A stretch of 64,000 bases of DNA from Methylobacterium sp. (GTDB taxonomy: Bacteria > Pseudomonadota > Alphaproteobacteria > Rhizobiales > Beijerinckiaceae). The notes under the pieces are model-generated. The model did not search any database. It was not told the DNA's origin and saw only the letters and a program-made list of their open reading frames with translations. Position 1 is the stretch's first letter, and each line of letters begins with the position of its first letter. Position numbers and translations under genes: made by a program. The DNA lies in contig NZ_JAIETD010000042.1 in NCBI RefSeq assembly GCF_019745455.1, forward strand, positions 1 through 64,000. The letters run 5' to 3'. Below are positions 9,036 through 17,399 of the stretch, in pieces.

Positions 9036-9451
9036 TGATCGATCCTCTCGCCGCTTCGACACGCCTCGCCGCCGCCGGCCTGGAAGCCCAGTCCCTGCGG
9101 TTACGCGTCGCCGCCGAGAACGTCGCCAACGCCCAATCGACCGGCTCTGAACCGGGCGCGGACCCCTATGCACGCAAGACCGTCAGCTTCCGCACGGCGA
9201 TGGACCGCGCCGCCGGCGTTGCCTCGGTCAGGCTCGCGGCCATCGGGACCGACAATACTCCGTTTCGAATCGAGCGCGACCCCGGCAACCCGGCCGCCGA
9301 CGACGAGGGCAACGTCAAGATGCCCAACGTGAACATGCTTGTGGAGATGGCCGATATCCGCGAGGCCAACCGCTCCTACGAGGCCAACGTGCAGGTGATC
9401 AAGCAGGCGCGCGCCATGGTCGCGAGCGTCATCGATCTCCTGAGAACCTGA
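9035..9451 (+). CDS. flgC: Flagellar proximal rod protein FlgC
   Basis: Rod subunit next to FlgB. The 138-residue protein carries the rod signature near the N-terminus (RLRVAAENVANAQSTG) and the typical C-terminal segment (VNMLVEMADIREANRSYEANVQVIKQARAM). The start overlaps the flgB stop by one base, indicating translational coupling. fliE follows 11 bases downstream. Confidence 0.95.
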   Translation: MIDPLAASTRLAAAGLEAQSLRLRVAAENVANAQSTGSEPGADPYARKTVSFRTAMDRAAGVASVRLAAIGTDNTPFRIERDPGNPAADDEGNVKMPNVNMLVEMADIREANRSYEANVQVIKQARAMVASVIDLLRT

Positions 9452-9462
9452 GGACCGTCCCG

Positions 9463-9795
9463 ATGATCGAAGCCCTCGCCTCCATCTCAGCCTTCGACAA
9501 GGCGGGTGCGGCCTCCCGCACCGAAGGCACCGCTGCGCTTCAGCGCGCGGTGATGCCGGCATCGTCGGCCGCACCGACGACCGATTTTGCCGACGTGATG
9601 GCCCAGCTCGTCTCCGGCGTCCGCACCTCGGTCCGCACCGGCGAGGCCACCGCGATCCAGGGGATCAAGGGCAACGCCTCGGCCCAGCAGGTCGTCGAGG
9701 CCGTGCTCTCCGCCGAGCAGAGCCTGCAGACCGCTATCGCCGTACGCGACAAGGTGGTCGCCGCCTATCTCGAACTCAGCCGCATGCCGATCTGA
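9463..9795 (+). CDS. fliE: Flagellar hook-basal body protein FliE
   Basis: Small adaptor that joins the MS ring to the rod and is an early export substrate. The 110-residue product has a Ser/Ala-rich N-terminal half and the conserved C-terminal half (ATAIQGIKGNASAQQVVEAV, then AEQSLQTAIAVRDKVVAAYLELSRMPI), which is diagnostic for FliE. AGGA lies ahead of the ATG. Its position between flgC and flgG is the usual one in rhizobia. Confidence 0.95.
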   Translation: MIEALASISAFDKAGAASRTEGTAALQRAVMPASSAAPTTDFADVMAQLVSGVRTSVRTGEATAIQGIKGNASAQQVVEAVLSAEQSLQTAIAVRDKVVAAYLELSRMPI

Positions 9796-9824
9796 TCAAC
9801 GTGCCGATTTAAGGAACGAACGCC

Positions 9825-10613
9825 GTGAGAGCTCTCGCCATCGCCGCGACCGGCATGAACGCCCAGCAGCTGAATCTCGAGGTCATCGCCAACAACATCG
9901 CCAACCTGAACACCACCGGGTTCAAGCAGGCGCGCGCCGAGTTCACCGACCTGCTCTACCAGGCCGAGCGCCAGCAAGGCGTGCCGAACCAAGCCGGCCA
10001 GGAGCCGGTTCCCGAGGGCGCGATGCTGGGTCTCGGCGTGCGCACCGCCGCGATCCGCAACCTCCACCGTCAAGGGCAGCTCGCCAACACCGCCAACCAG
10101 CTCGACATGGCGATCAACGGCCGCGGATATTTCCAGATCACCAGCCCCAACGGCGAGATCAATTATACCCGCGCCGGCTCGTTCAACCGAAACAATGCCG
10201 GCCAGCTCGTGACGCTGGAGGGCTACACCGTCGAGCCGGCGATCCTGATCCCGGCCAATGCGGTGGACGTGGTGGTCAACCAGTCTGGGCAGGTGTTCGC
10301 CAAGATCGACGGCCAGGTCGCCCAGCAGAACATCGGCCAGCTCTCGCTCGCCAACTTCGCCAACGAATCCGGCCTCGAGCCCCTCGGCAACGGCCTCTAC
10401 CGCGAGACACCGGCCTCCGGTCAGGCGGTGGTCGGCGTCGCCGGCGACGTGAGCTTCGGCAGGATCCAGCAGGGCTACCTCGAAGGCTCGAACGTCGATC
10501 CGGTCAAAGAAATCACCAACATGATCACGGCGCAGCGCGCCTTCGAGATGAACTCGAAGGTGATCACCACCGCCGACGAGATGGCCGGCACGGTCTCCAA
10601 GGGCATCCGCTAA
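9825..10613 (+). CDS. flgG: Flagellar distal rod protein FlgG
   Basis: Builds the distal rod that passes through the P and L rings. The 262-residue length is standard. It begins with [20 protein letters not shown] and the rod signature [18 protein letters not shown]; the central region has the FlgE/F/G-type [15 protein letters not shown] and [16 protein letters not shown]. It ends with the coiled C-terminus [23 protein letters not shown] is the start, with AAGGA upstream. The first Met-Arg-Ala-Leu block is typical of FlgG rather than FlgF. Confidence 0.96.
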   Translation: MRALAIAATGMNAQQLNLEVIANNIANLNTTGFKQARAEFTDLLYQAERQQGVPNQAGQEPVPEGAMLGLGVRTAAIRNLHRQGQLANTANQLDMAINGRGYFQITSPNGEINYTRAGSFNRNNAGQLVTLEGYTVEPAILIPANAVDVVVNQSGQVFAKIDGQVAQQNIGQLSLANFANESGLEPLGNGLYRETPASGQAVVGVAGDVSFGRIQQGYLEGSNVDPVKEITNMITAQRAFEMNSKVITTADEMAGTVSKGIR

Positions 10614-10742
10614 GGGCCGACTGCGATGCGACGCCTCTCAGCGTCCATCCGCCAGACCAGACAAGACGCGCGGGCGGCGGGACGGGTGCTCCGGCGCCGG
10701 ACCCTGTCAGCCGAGAGCCGGACACAGAAGAGTACGACGGAC

Positions 10743-11216
10743 ATGGGCAAGACCTCCTTCCACCGACGGATCGCGGGCGCCCTTGCTGGCCTCGTCCTCG
10801 CCTGCGTCGGGCCGGTCGCGGCGGGCGAGCTGATGCTTCCCGTCCCGACCGTGACGATCTATGCCGGCGACATCATCAAGGAATCGATGCTGCGCCTGCA
10901 GGCCTATCCCGAGACCTTCAAGGCCCGGGCCGCCGTGATCGACGCGCCGCTCGCCATGGTCGGTCGCTCCGCCCGCCGGATGCTGCTGCCGGGCGAGCCG
11001 GTGCCGGTCAACGCCGTCGATGATCCTCGCCTCGTCAGCCGCGGCGCGCCGACCCAAATCGTGTTCGAGGAGAATGGCCTGTTCATCACCACCGTGGGGT
11101 CGCCCCTCCAGAACGGAGGCCTCGGCGAACTCATCCGGATCCGCAATAGCGATACCGGACGGATCATCCTGGGCACCGTGATGGCCGACGGACGCGTCCG
11201 GACCGGTGACAGATGA
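10743..11216 (+). CDS. flgA: Flagella basal body P-ring formation protein FlgA
   Basis: Periplasmic chaperone for P-ring assembly by FlgI. The 157-residue product has a signal peptide (hydrophobic stretch to about residue 26, cleavage near VAAGE) and an SAF-type domain (VTIYAGDIIKESML, then RRMLLPGEPVPVNAV), followed by the C-terminal beta domain ending GTVMADGRVRTGDR. The ATG at 10743 is chosen because the signal peptide starts there; the frame is open from 10626, but those residues are Arg-rich and not conserved-looking. It is shorter than enteric FlgA, as in other alphaproteobacteria. The stop overlaps the flgI start by four bases. Confidence 0.9.
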   Translation: MGKTSFHRRIAGALAGLVLACVGPVAAGELMLPVPTVTIYAGDIIKESMLRLQAYPETFKARAAVIDAPLAMVGRSARRMLLPGEPVPVNAVDDPRLVSRGAPTQIVFEENGLFITTVGSPLQNGGLGELIRIRNSDTGRIILGTVMADGRVRTGDR

Positions 11217-12316
11217 TGCGCCACATCCTCCTCGTCCTGGCAGCTTTCTTCCTCGTCGCCCCGGCCGCCTTGGCCGGCACCCGCATCAAGGACATCGCCA
11301 CCCTCAAGGGCGTGCGCGACAACCAGCTCGTCGGCTACGGCCTCGTCACCGGCCTTCAGGGCACGGGCGATACCCTTCGCAATGCCCAATTCACCGAGCA
11401 GTCGCTGCAATCGATGCTCGACAAGATGGGCATCAACGTCCGCGATGCCCGCCTGCGCACCCGCAACGTCGCCGCCGTCATGGTGACCGCCGACCTGCCG
11501 CCCTATACGGGCATCGGCTCGCGCATCGACGTCACCGTGACCTCCCTCGGCGATTCATCCTCGCTCAAGGGCGGGACCCTGCTGATGACTCCGCTGATGG
11601 GCGGCGACGGCCTCGTCTACGCCGCGGCGCAGGGACCGCTCGCGGTCTCCGGCTTCGTCGTCGGCGGTCAGGCCGAGACGGTGACGCAGGGCGTGCCGAC
11701 CGCCGGGCGCATCCCCAACGGCGCGCTGATCGAGCGCGAGGTGACGGGCACCTTCCGCGACCTGCCCGAACTCGTGATGGAGCTCAAGAACCCGGACTTC
11801 AAGACCGCGATCCTGGTAGCGGATGCCATCAACGCCTACGCCCTGCAGCGCTTCCGCAAGCGCGTCGCGATCCCCCGCGATCAGCGCGCCGTGGTGCTGA
11901 TCCGCCCCGCCCAGATCGCGCAGACGCGCTTCATTGCCGAAGTCGGGGATCTCTCCGTCGATCCCGACGTGCCGGCCCGGGTCGTCGTCGACCAGCGCAC
12001 CGGAACGGTGGTGATCGGGCGAAACGTGCAGGTCTCGACGGTGGCGGTGACCCACGGCAACCTCACGGTCCGCGTGAGCGAGACGCCCGAGGTCTCGCAG
12101 CCCGAGGGCTTCTCGCGCGGTCAGACCGTCGTGGTGCCGCGCACCGAGGTGGCGGTGAACGAGCAGCCGGGGCGCCTCGCGATCATCCGCGGCTCGGACC
12201 TCCAGACCCTTGTGCGCGGCCTCAACCAGGTCGGGCTCAAGCCCACCGACATCATCTCGATACTGCAGGCGGTGAAGACCGCTGGCGCACTCCAGGCGGA
12301 GCTCGTCGTCCAATGA
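11213..12316 (+). CDS. flgI: Flagellar P-ring protein FlgI
   Basis: Forms the periplasmic P ring around the rod. The 367-residue protein has a signal peptide (LVLAAFFLVAPAALAG), then the highly conserved FlgI start TRIKDIATLKGVRDNQLVGY and GLVTGLQGTGDT, the MLDKMGINV block, and the C-terminal LNQVGLKPTDIISILQAVKTAGALQAELVVQ. It is coupled at both ends by ATGA overlaps, to flgA upstream and motE downstream. Confidence 0.97.
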   Translation: MMRHILLVLAAFFLVAPAALAGTRIKDIATLKGVRDNQLVGYGLVTGLQGTGDTLRNAQFTEQSLQSMLDKMGINVRDARLRTRNVAAVMVTADLPPYTGIGSRIDVTVTSLGDSSSLKGGTLLMTPLMGGDGLVYAAAQGPLAVSGFVVGGQAETVTQGVPTAGRIPNGALIEREVTGTFRDLPELVMELKNPDFKTAILVADAINAYALQRFRKRVAIPRDQRAVVLIRPAQIAQTRFIAEVGDLSVDPDVPARVVVDQRTGTVVIGRNVQVSTVAVTHGNLTVRVSETPEVSQPEGFSRGQTVVVPRTEVAVNEQPGRLAIIRGSDLQTLVRGLNQVGLKPTDIISILQAVKTAGALQAELVVQ

Positions 12317-12828
12317 TCCGCGCGCGGTTTCTCCTCGCTGCGACCTTCTCGCTTGCCTTGGTCGCCGGTCCGGCATCGGCAGTCGAAGCACCGCCGGCCG
12401 AGACGGCCAAAGCAGCGGAGGCGGCGCCGAAGCAATCCGGGTACTGCGCCAGCATCGCGGACGCTGCCGCGGATGCCCGCTTCGCCTGGCAGAAGGAACA
12501 GCTCGCGGCGCTGGAAAAGCAGGTCGAGGAGCGGATCAAGCGCCTCGAAGAAAAGCGAGCCGAGTACGAATCCTGGCTCTCGCGCCGCGACGCCTTCCTC
12601 GCCAAGGCCGACGAGGGCGTCGTCGCGATCTACACGAAGATGCGCGCCGATGCGGCTGCCCTTCAGCTCGCCAACATGCCCGACGAATCCGCGGCGGCGA
12701 TCCTGACGAAGCTCAACGCCAGGACCGCCAGCGCCATCCTGAGTGAGATGGAGGCCGCCCGCGCCTCCCAACTCGCCCGCGTCATGACCGATCTGGGCAA
12801 GAAGGCCCGAGACAGCGAGAAATCCTGA
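12313..12828 (+). CDS. motE: Motility chaperone MotE
   Basis: In Sinorhizobium, MotE is a periplasmic chaperone for MotC, needed for motor function. The 171-residue product has a signal peptide (ALVAGPASAV), then a Cys-containing segment (SGYCASIADAAADARFAWQKEQLAAL), a long charged coiled coil (about residues 65-100, EKQVEERIKRLEEKRAEYESWL), and an MgtE-N-like helical end (LQLANMPDESAAAILTKLNARTASAILSEMEAARASQ). The ATG overlaps the flgI stop by four bases and its own stop overlaps flgH by one. The location between flgI and flgH is the rhizobial order. Confidence 0.88.
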   Translation: MIRARFLLAATFSLALVAGPASAVEAPPAETAKAAEAAPKQSGYCASIADAAADARFAWQKEQLAALEKQVEERIKRLEEKRAEYESWLSRRDAFLAKADEGVVAIYTKMRADAAALQLANMPDESAAAILTKLNARTASAILSEMEAARASQLARVMTDLGKKARDSEKS

Positions 12829-13556
12829 TGACCCTCCCGTTGAATCCTCGGACCAGGCTCGGCCTCGCTCTCGTCGTCCTCGCTCCCACGCTCGGCGCCT
12901 GCAACAGCAACCGCCTCTCCGAGTTCGGGCAGCCGCCAGTGCTGAGCCCGATCGGCACCGGTCTCGCCGCCCCGCGCGAGACCCTGCCCACTACTTTCGG
13001 CTCGCTCAACCGGCGCACCTATCACTCGGCTTGGTCGCCGAATGCCGTCGAGATGTACCAAGACCCGCGCGCTCGCAATGTCGGCGACGTGATCACGGTG
13101 GCGATCCAGATCGAGGACAAGGCGCAATTCGACAATTCGAGTGATCGCTCGCGCAGCCAGCGTTCGAGCCTCGGCTTCGACTTCGGCTACGGCGTCTCGG
13201 CGCTCAAGGATTCGGCGACCGCCGATGCCGGCATCCGCTCCTCCATGGAAACCAAGGGCGCGGGCAGCATCGACCGCTCCGAGAGCCTCCGGTTCTCGGT
13301 GGCCGCGGTCGTCACCGAGGTCATGCCCAACGGCAACATCCTGATCTCGGGCTCGCAGGAGGTGCGGGTCAATAACGAAGTCCGCGTGCTCAACGTCGCC
13401 GGCATCGTCCGGCCGCGCGACATCTCGCGGACCAACACCATCGCGTACGACAAGATCGCCGAGGCGCGGGTCTCGTATGGCGGTCGCGGCCGCATCAGCG
13501 AGGTGCAGGCGCCAACTCTTGGCCAGCAGGTCTTCGAGACCCTGGCGCCGTTCTGA
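12828..13556 (+). CDS. flgH: Flagellar L-ring protein FlgH
   Basis: Outer-membrane lipoprotein that forms the L ring. The 242-residue protein has a lipoprotein signal with the lipobox LGAC (Cys about residue 25). The conserved core reads ARNVGDVITVAIQIEDKAQF, then the Ser-rich stretch, GSQEVRVNNEVRVLNVAGIVRP and DISRTNTIAYDKIAEARVSYGGRG, and it ends QQVFETLAPF. These are the FlgH signatures. It is coupled to motE by a one-base overlap. Confidence 0.96.
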   Translation: MTLPLNPRTRLGLALVVLAPTLGACNSNRLSEFGQPPVLSPIGTGLAAPRETLPTTFGSLNRRTYHSAWSPNAVEMYQDPRARNVGDVITVAIQIEDKAQFDNSSDRSRSQRSSLGFDFGYGVSALKDSATADAGIRSSMETKGAGSIDRSESLRFSVAAVVTEVMPNGNILISGSQEVRVNNEVRVLNVAGIVRPRDISRTNTIAYDKIAEARVSYGGRGRISEVQAPTLGQQVFETLAPF

Positions 13557-13583
13557 CGCCGTCTCGATCCGGAGAACGACACG

Positions 13584-14075
13584 ATGGCCGACAAGAAGGA
13601 CGATGCGCCGAAGAAGAAGGGCGCTATGGCGCTGATCGGCGCCGTGGCGGTGGCGAGCCTCGTCGCGATCGGCACAGGTGGTGGACTCGGCATCTACCTT
13701 CATTCCACCGTCGAGAAGGCGGTCGACCAGAAGAAGCGCGAGGAAGAGGACAAGGCGGTCAAGGTGCTGACATACACCGGCGACCTTTCCCTGCGCAGCG
13801 TCGGCTCCGTGGTCACCAATCTTGCCGATCCCAACGAGGCCTGGGTCCGCCTCGAGTCCTCCGTCGTGTTCAAGACGGTCTCGGTGCCGGCACCTGACGT
13901 GGCGCTCGCCGAGATCCGGGCCGACATCGTCGCCTATCTGCGCTCGGTCACCACGAAGCAGATCGAGGGCGCGAGCGGTCTGCAGCATCTTCGCGAAGAC
14001 CTCAACGAGCGCGTCGCTTTGCGCACCAAGGGCCAGATCCGCGAGCTGATCGTGGAATCCATCGTGGTGCAGTAG
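13584..14075 (+). CDS. fliL: Flagellar basal body-associated protein FliL
   Basis: Inner-membrane protein that surrounds or supports the stators. The 163-residue protein has a basic cytoplasmic start (DKKDDAPKKKG), one membrane helix (about residues 15-40), a charged linker (EKAVDQKKREEEDKAVKV), and a periplasmic FliL domain ending LNERVALRTKGQIRELIVESIVVQ. GGAG precedes the ATG. A 113-bp inverted-repeat element separates it from fliP. Confidence 0.92.
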   Translation: MADKKDDAPKKKGAMALIGAVAVASLVAIGTGGGLGIYLHSTVEKAVDQKKREEEDKAVKVLTYTGDLSLRSVGSVVTNLADPNEAWVRLESSVVFKTVSVPAPDVALAEIRADIVAYLRSVTTKQIEGASGLQHLREDLNERVALRTKGQIRELIVESIVVQ

Positions 14076-14077
14076 GG

Positions 14078-14190
14078 CACTTTCCCCTCCCCCTTGTGGG
14101 GAGGGGCAGGGGTGCGGATGGCTGGGCGACCTGTCGTCGAGGCCAGCGGAACCACCCTCACCTCCAACTCCTCCCCCCAAGGGGGAAGTG
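14078..14190. repeat. Short inverted-repeat element between fliL and fliP
   Basis: About 113 bases, bounded by CACTT at the left end and AAGTG at the right, with C/G-rich arms that are largely complementary (imperfect terminal inverted repeats of about 30 bases). The left arm contains a perfect 9-bp stem, CCCCTCCCC at 14084-14092 paired with GGGGAGGGG at 14098-14106. It has no ORF and no T tract. This looks like a dispersed, MITE- or RIME-like palindromic repeat rather than a terminator, and it sits inside an otherwise tightly packed flagellar operon. Confidence 0.65.
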
Positions 14191-14230
14191 AGTCGCCAGC
14201 ATCGGTTAGGTTCGATCGACGGAAAGCCTC

Positions 14231-14989
14231 ATGAGACCCCTCACAACGGCGTTCCTCGCCCTCGCCTTAATGCCGCTCCTGACTGCCGCAGCTTCCGCGC
14301 AATCGGCCACCGGCCTTCCGGCCCTCGATGCGCTCCTGCCCGCCGGCAACGGCGCCGCGAGCGGGCGCATCCTGCAGCTCATCGCCCTGATGACGGTGCT
14401 GTCCCTGGCGCCGGGCCTCCTCGTCATGGTGACGAGCTTCACGCGCTTCGCGGTGGCGTTCTCGTTCCTGCGATCGGGGCTCGGGCTGCAGAGCACACCG
14501 GCCAACATGTTCCTCGTCAGCCTCGCGCTCTTCCTCACCTTCTACGTCATGGCCCCGACCTTCGACCGGGCCTGGAACGAGGGCATCAAGCCGCTCAGCG
14601 AGAACCGGATCACCGAGGTCGAGGCCCTCCCGAAGATCGTCGAGCCGTTCCGCGAGTTCATGACCACCCATGTGAGGCCCAAGGACCTCCAGACCTTCAC
14701 GGACCTCGCCAGCCGTACCTTCCCGGCGGTGCAGGAAGGCGAGAAGATCGACCTGCGAATCCTCATACCCGCCTTCATGATCTCGGAGCTCAGACGGGGC
14801 TTCGAGATCGGCTTCCTCATCGCCCTGCCGTTCCTCGTGATCGACATGATCGTGTCCACGGTGGTGATGTCGATGGGCATGATGATGCTGCCGCCGACCG
14901 TGATCTCGCTGCCGTTCAAGGTGCTGTTCTTCGTCCTCATCGACGGCTGGAACATGCTGGTGAGCGGGCTCGTACGATCGTTCTTCTGA
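14231..14989 (+). CDS. fliP: Flagellar export gate protein FliP
   Basis: Core subunit of the flagellar type III export gate. The 252-residue protein has a cleavable signal (ALALMPLLTAAASAQ), then four membrane helices. Signature motifs are MVTSFTRFAVAFSFLR, LGLQSTPANMFLVSLALFLTF, and near the end IPAFMISELRRGFEIGFLIALPFLVIDMIV and SMGMMMLPPTVISLPFKVLFFVLIDGW. The length fits. Its gate partners FliQ and FliR are not in the window. Confidence 0.97.
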   Translation: MRPLTTAFLALALMPLLTAAASAQSATGLPALDALLPAGNGAASGRILQLIALMTVLSLAPGLLVMVTSFTRFAVAFSFLRSGLGLQSTPANMFLVSLALFLTFYVMAPTFDRAWNEGIKPLSENRITEVEALPKIVEPFREFMTTHVRPKDLQTFTDLASRTFPAVQEGEKIDLRILIPAFMISELRRGFEIGFLIALPFLVIDMIVSTVVMSMGMMMLPPTVISLPFKVLFFVLIDGWNMLVSGLVRSFF

Positions 14990-15074
14990 CCGCCCCTGGG
15001 AAAGCAACCTCCGCACAAGGATCGCGGGCGACAAGGACCTTCGCAGGCATGACCTCAGCGGAGCAGCCCTTTAC

Positions 15075-16748
15075 ATGTCCGGTCTCCAACACGCCGAACG
15101 GCTCTGGAACAACATTCTCGCGCTCGGCGGACGGCGCATCGCGGCGCTGGGCCTGATCGGCCTCGTCGTGTTCCTGTCGGTGGGGCTCGGCGCCTATTAC
15201 CTCAGCCGGCCCGCCCAGGAACCCCTCTACACGGGCCTCAGCCGCGAGGATGTCGGCCGCATCGGCGGCGTCCTCAAGGATGCCAACATCCCCTTCGACG
15301 TGGCCGCCGACGGCGCCTCCGTCCTCGTCGCCTACGGCCATACCGCGCAGGCCCGGATGCTGCTCGCCGAGAAGGGCCTGCCGCAGAGCTCGAAATCCGG
15401 GTACGAATTGTTCAACGACCTTGGCTCGCTGGGCATGACCTCCTTCATGCAAGAGGTGACTCGGGTCCGTGCCCTCGAAGGCGAGATCGCACGCACCATT
15501 CAGGGCATGAAGGGCGTGCGCGCCGCCCGCGTCCACATCGTCCTGCCGGACCGCGGCTCGTTCCGGCGCGACCAGCAGCCGCCCTCCGCCTCCGTCGTGG
15601 TCCGCACCGAGCCCGCCGACGACGTCAGTGGCGCCCAGGCCATTCGCCAGCTCGTCGCCTCCGCCGTTCCCGGCATGAGGCCCGACCGCGTCACCGTCAT
15701 CGGCACCGACGGCGCCCTTATCCTTTCGGGGGACGAGACCAGCACGGCGACCACAGGCAAGATGGCGAGTCTCGAGAAGACCGTCAGCCGCGAGGTCCAG
15801 GAGAACATCCGCCGGACGCTCACGCCCTATCTCGGCATCGGCAATTTCGAGGTCAGCGTCGCGGCGCGGCTGAACACCGACAAGACCTCGGTGAACGAGA
15901 CGATCTACAATCCCGATCAGCGGGTCGAGCGCTCGACTCGCGCCGTCCGCGAGACCGAGAACGCGCAGAACCGCAATTCGCAGCGTCCGACCTCTGCCCA
16001 GCAGAACCTGCCCGACCAGCGCACGCGCTCGGACGGCAACGACACCTCCAGCAACGAGACCCAGAAGCGCGAGGATCTCACCAATTACGAGATCTCGACG
16101 AAGACGATCCAGACCGTCAGCGACGGCTACGCCATCAAGCAGATCTCGGTCGCCGTCCTCGTCAATCGCTCGCGCCTGGCGGCCCTCGCGGGCCCTCAGG
16201 GCGGCAAGGAATCGATCGACGCGCAGATCGCCGAGATCGAGCAGCTCATCGGCTCGGCCGCCGGCTTCAGCAAGGAGCGCGGCGACAACGTGAAGGTCGC
16301 GGCCGTCGGCTTCGTCAATGACGGCCAGCCGCTGGAGCCGGTGGCGCCCTTGAGCCTGCAGGACGTGCTGCTGCGCCAGTCGGCGACCCTCATCAACGCC
16401 GCCACCATCCTCCTCGTCGCCGGTCTCCTGATCTGGTTTGGCCTGCGCCCGGCCATGCGCGCCATCCTGGCGATCCCGGCCGCCGAGCAGGAGCAGGTCG
16501 CCGCCCTCGCGGCTGCCTCTGGGGCGAGCCTGCCTGGCCCGGACGGGGCGGCGCTCGCCGGACCGCCGGGGTCGGGACTTGCCGAGCTCGCAGGTCCCGT
16601 CCCGACCAACGTCGCCGGTATGATCGAGGACCTCGCCGACAAGATGGCCCGCTCCCCGCAGAAGCGCCTCGAGCAGATGATCGAGGCCGACGAGGAGCAA
16701 GCCGCGCAGATCCTGAAGCGCTGGCTCATGCGTGAGGAAGTTGCCTGA
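15075..16748 (+). CDS. fliF: Flagellar MS-ring protein FliF
   Basis: Forms the membrane MS ring on which the flagellum is built. The 557-residue protein has an N-terminal membrane helix (about residues 22-44), then YscJ-like ring domains (LYTGLSREDVGRIGGVLKD, VRAARVHIVLPDRGSF, SVVVRTEP, DRVTVIGTDGALI). A polar periplasmic loop rich in Asn, Gln and Arg (about residues 290-335), a second helix near residue 440 and a C-terminal FliG-binding tail (KRLEQMIEADEEQAAQILKRWL) follow. The stop overlaps the next gene by one base. Confidence 0.97.
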   Translation: MSGLQHAERLWNNILALGGRRIAALGLIGLVVFLSVGLGAYYLSRPAQEPLYTGLSREDVGRIGGVLKDANIPFDVAADGASVLVAYGHTAQARMLLAEKGLPQSSKSGYELFNDLGSLGMTSFMQEVTRVRALEGEIARTIQGMKGVRAARVHIVLPDRGSFRRDQQPPSASVVVRTEPADDVSGAQAIRQLVASAVPGMRPDRVTVIGTDGALILSGDETSTATTGKMASLEKTVSREVQENIRRTLTPYLGIGNFEVSVAARLNTDKTSVNETIYNPDQRVERSTRAVRETENAQNRNSQRPTSAQQNLPDQRTRSDGNDTSSNETQKREDLTNYEISTKTIQTVSDGYAIKQISVAVLVNRSRLAALAGPQGGKESIDAQIAEIEQLIGSAAGFSKERGDNVKVAAVGFVNDGQPLEPVAPLSLQDVLLRQSATLINAATILLVAGLLIWFGLRPAMRAILAIPAAEQEQVAALAAASGASLPGPDGAALAGPPGSGLAELAGPVPTNVAGMIEDLADKMARSPQKRLEQMIEADEEQAAQILKRWLMREEVA

Positions 16749-17398
16749 TGGCACCGGTGATCGCCCGCTACCTCCCCGACTTCTCCATCGCCGAGGCCTC
16801 GCCCCCGCCGCGCGCCCAGGACGGCCTCGCCCTCCTGCTCCGCAACCCGACACGCCCCGCAGCACCCACGCCGCCGCCGGAGGATCGCGAAGCCCTCCTG
16901 CGTGCCGCCGAGGCGAAGGGATGGGAGCAGGGCCGCGCCGACGCCCAGGCCGAATCCGCATCGATCCTTGCCCGTGCGCGGGAGGATTTCGACGCCCGGC
17001 TCGACATCGCACGGCGCGACTGGTGCCGCCTGGAGGCCGAAAGCCTTGCCGCCGGCTTCAGCGCTGCCCTGGCGACGCTGGCAACCACCTTCAGCGACAG
17101 GATCGGCCAGCTCCTCGTTCCGGTCGTCACCGAAACCCTCCGCCGGCAGGCGGTCGACGAGCTCTCGACGGTGCTGACCGGGCTTCTCAGCGAAGGTCCG
17201 CGTGGTGCTCCGATCCGGGTCCAGGGCCCCGGCGACCTCCTCGATGCCATCGCCGGCCAGCTCGGTGCTTTGTCCGGCTCGGTCGCGTTCGTTCCCGCCG
17301 ACGCCATCGAGATCACTGTCCGTGCCGACCAGACCTTGATCGAGACGCAGCTCGGCGCATGGGCCGGCCGCCTCGCCGCCGCAGTCGGGGAGCGCTGA
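16748..17398 (+). CDS. FliH-like flagellar export regulator
   Basis: A 216-residue protein directly after fliF. It has a Pro/Ala-rich N-terminal third, then a helical segment with FliH-like spacing (REALLRAAEAKGWEQGRADA), and a C-terminal half rich in Leu/Val/Asp like FliH/HrpE stator proteins. FliH regulates the FliI ATPase; no fliI is in the window. Position and architecture support the call, but sequence similarity is weak in this family, so I leave the symbol open. Confidence 0.6.
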   Translation: MAPVIARYLPDFSIAEASPPPRAQDGLALLLRNPTRPAAPTPPPEDREALLRAAEAKGWEQGRADAQAESASILARAREDFDARLDIARRDWCRLEAESLAAGFSAALATLATTFSDRIGQLLVPVVTETLRRQAVDELSTVLTGLLSEGPRGAPIRVQGPGDLLDAIAGQLGALSGSVAFVPADAIEITVRADQTLIETQLGAWAGRLAAAVGER

Positions 17399-17399
17399 C

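Noticed and set aside
12663..14180. A 505-codon minus-strand open frame across the flagellar operon
   Set aside because: Opposite motE, flgH and fliL, which are certain; no domain seen.
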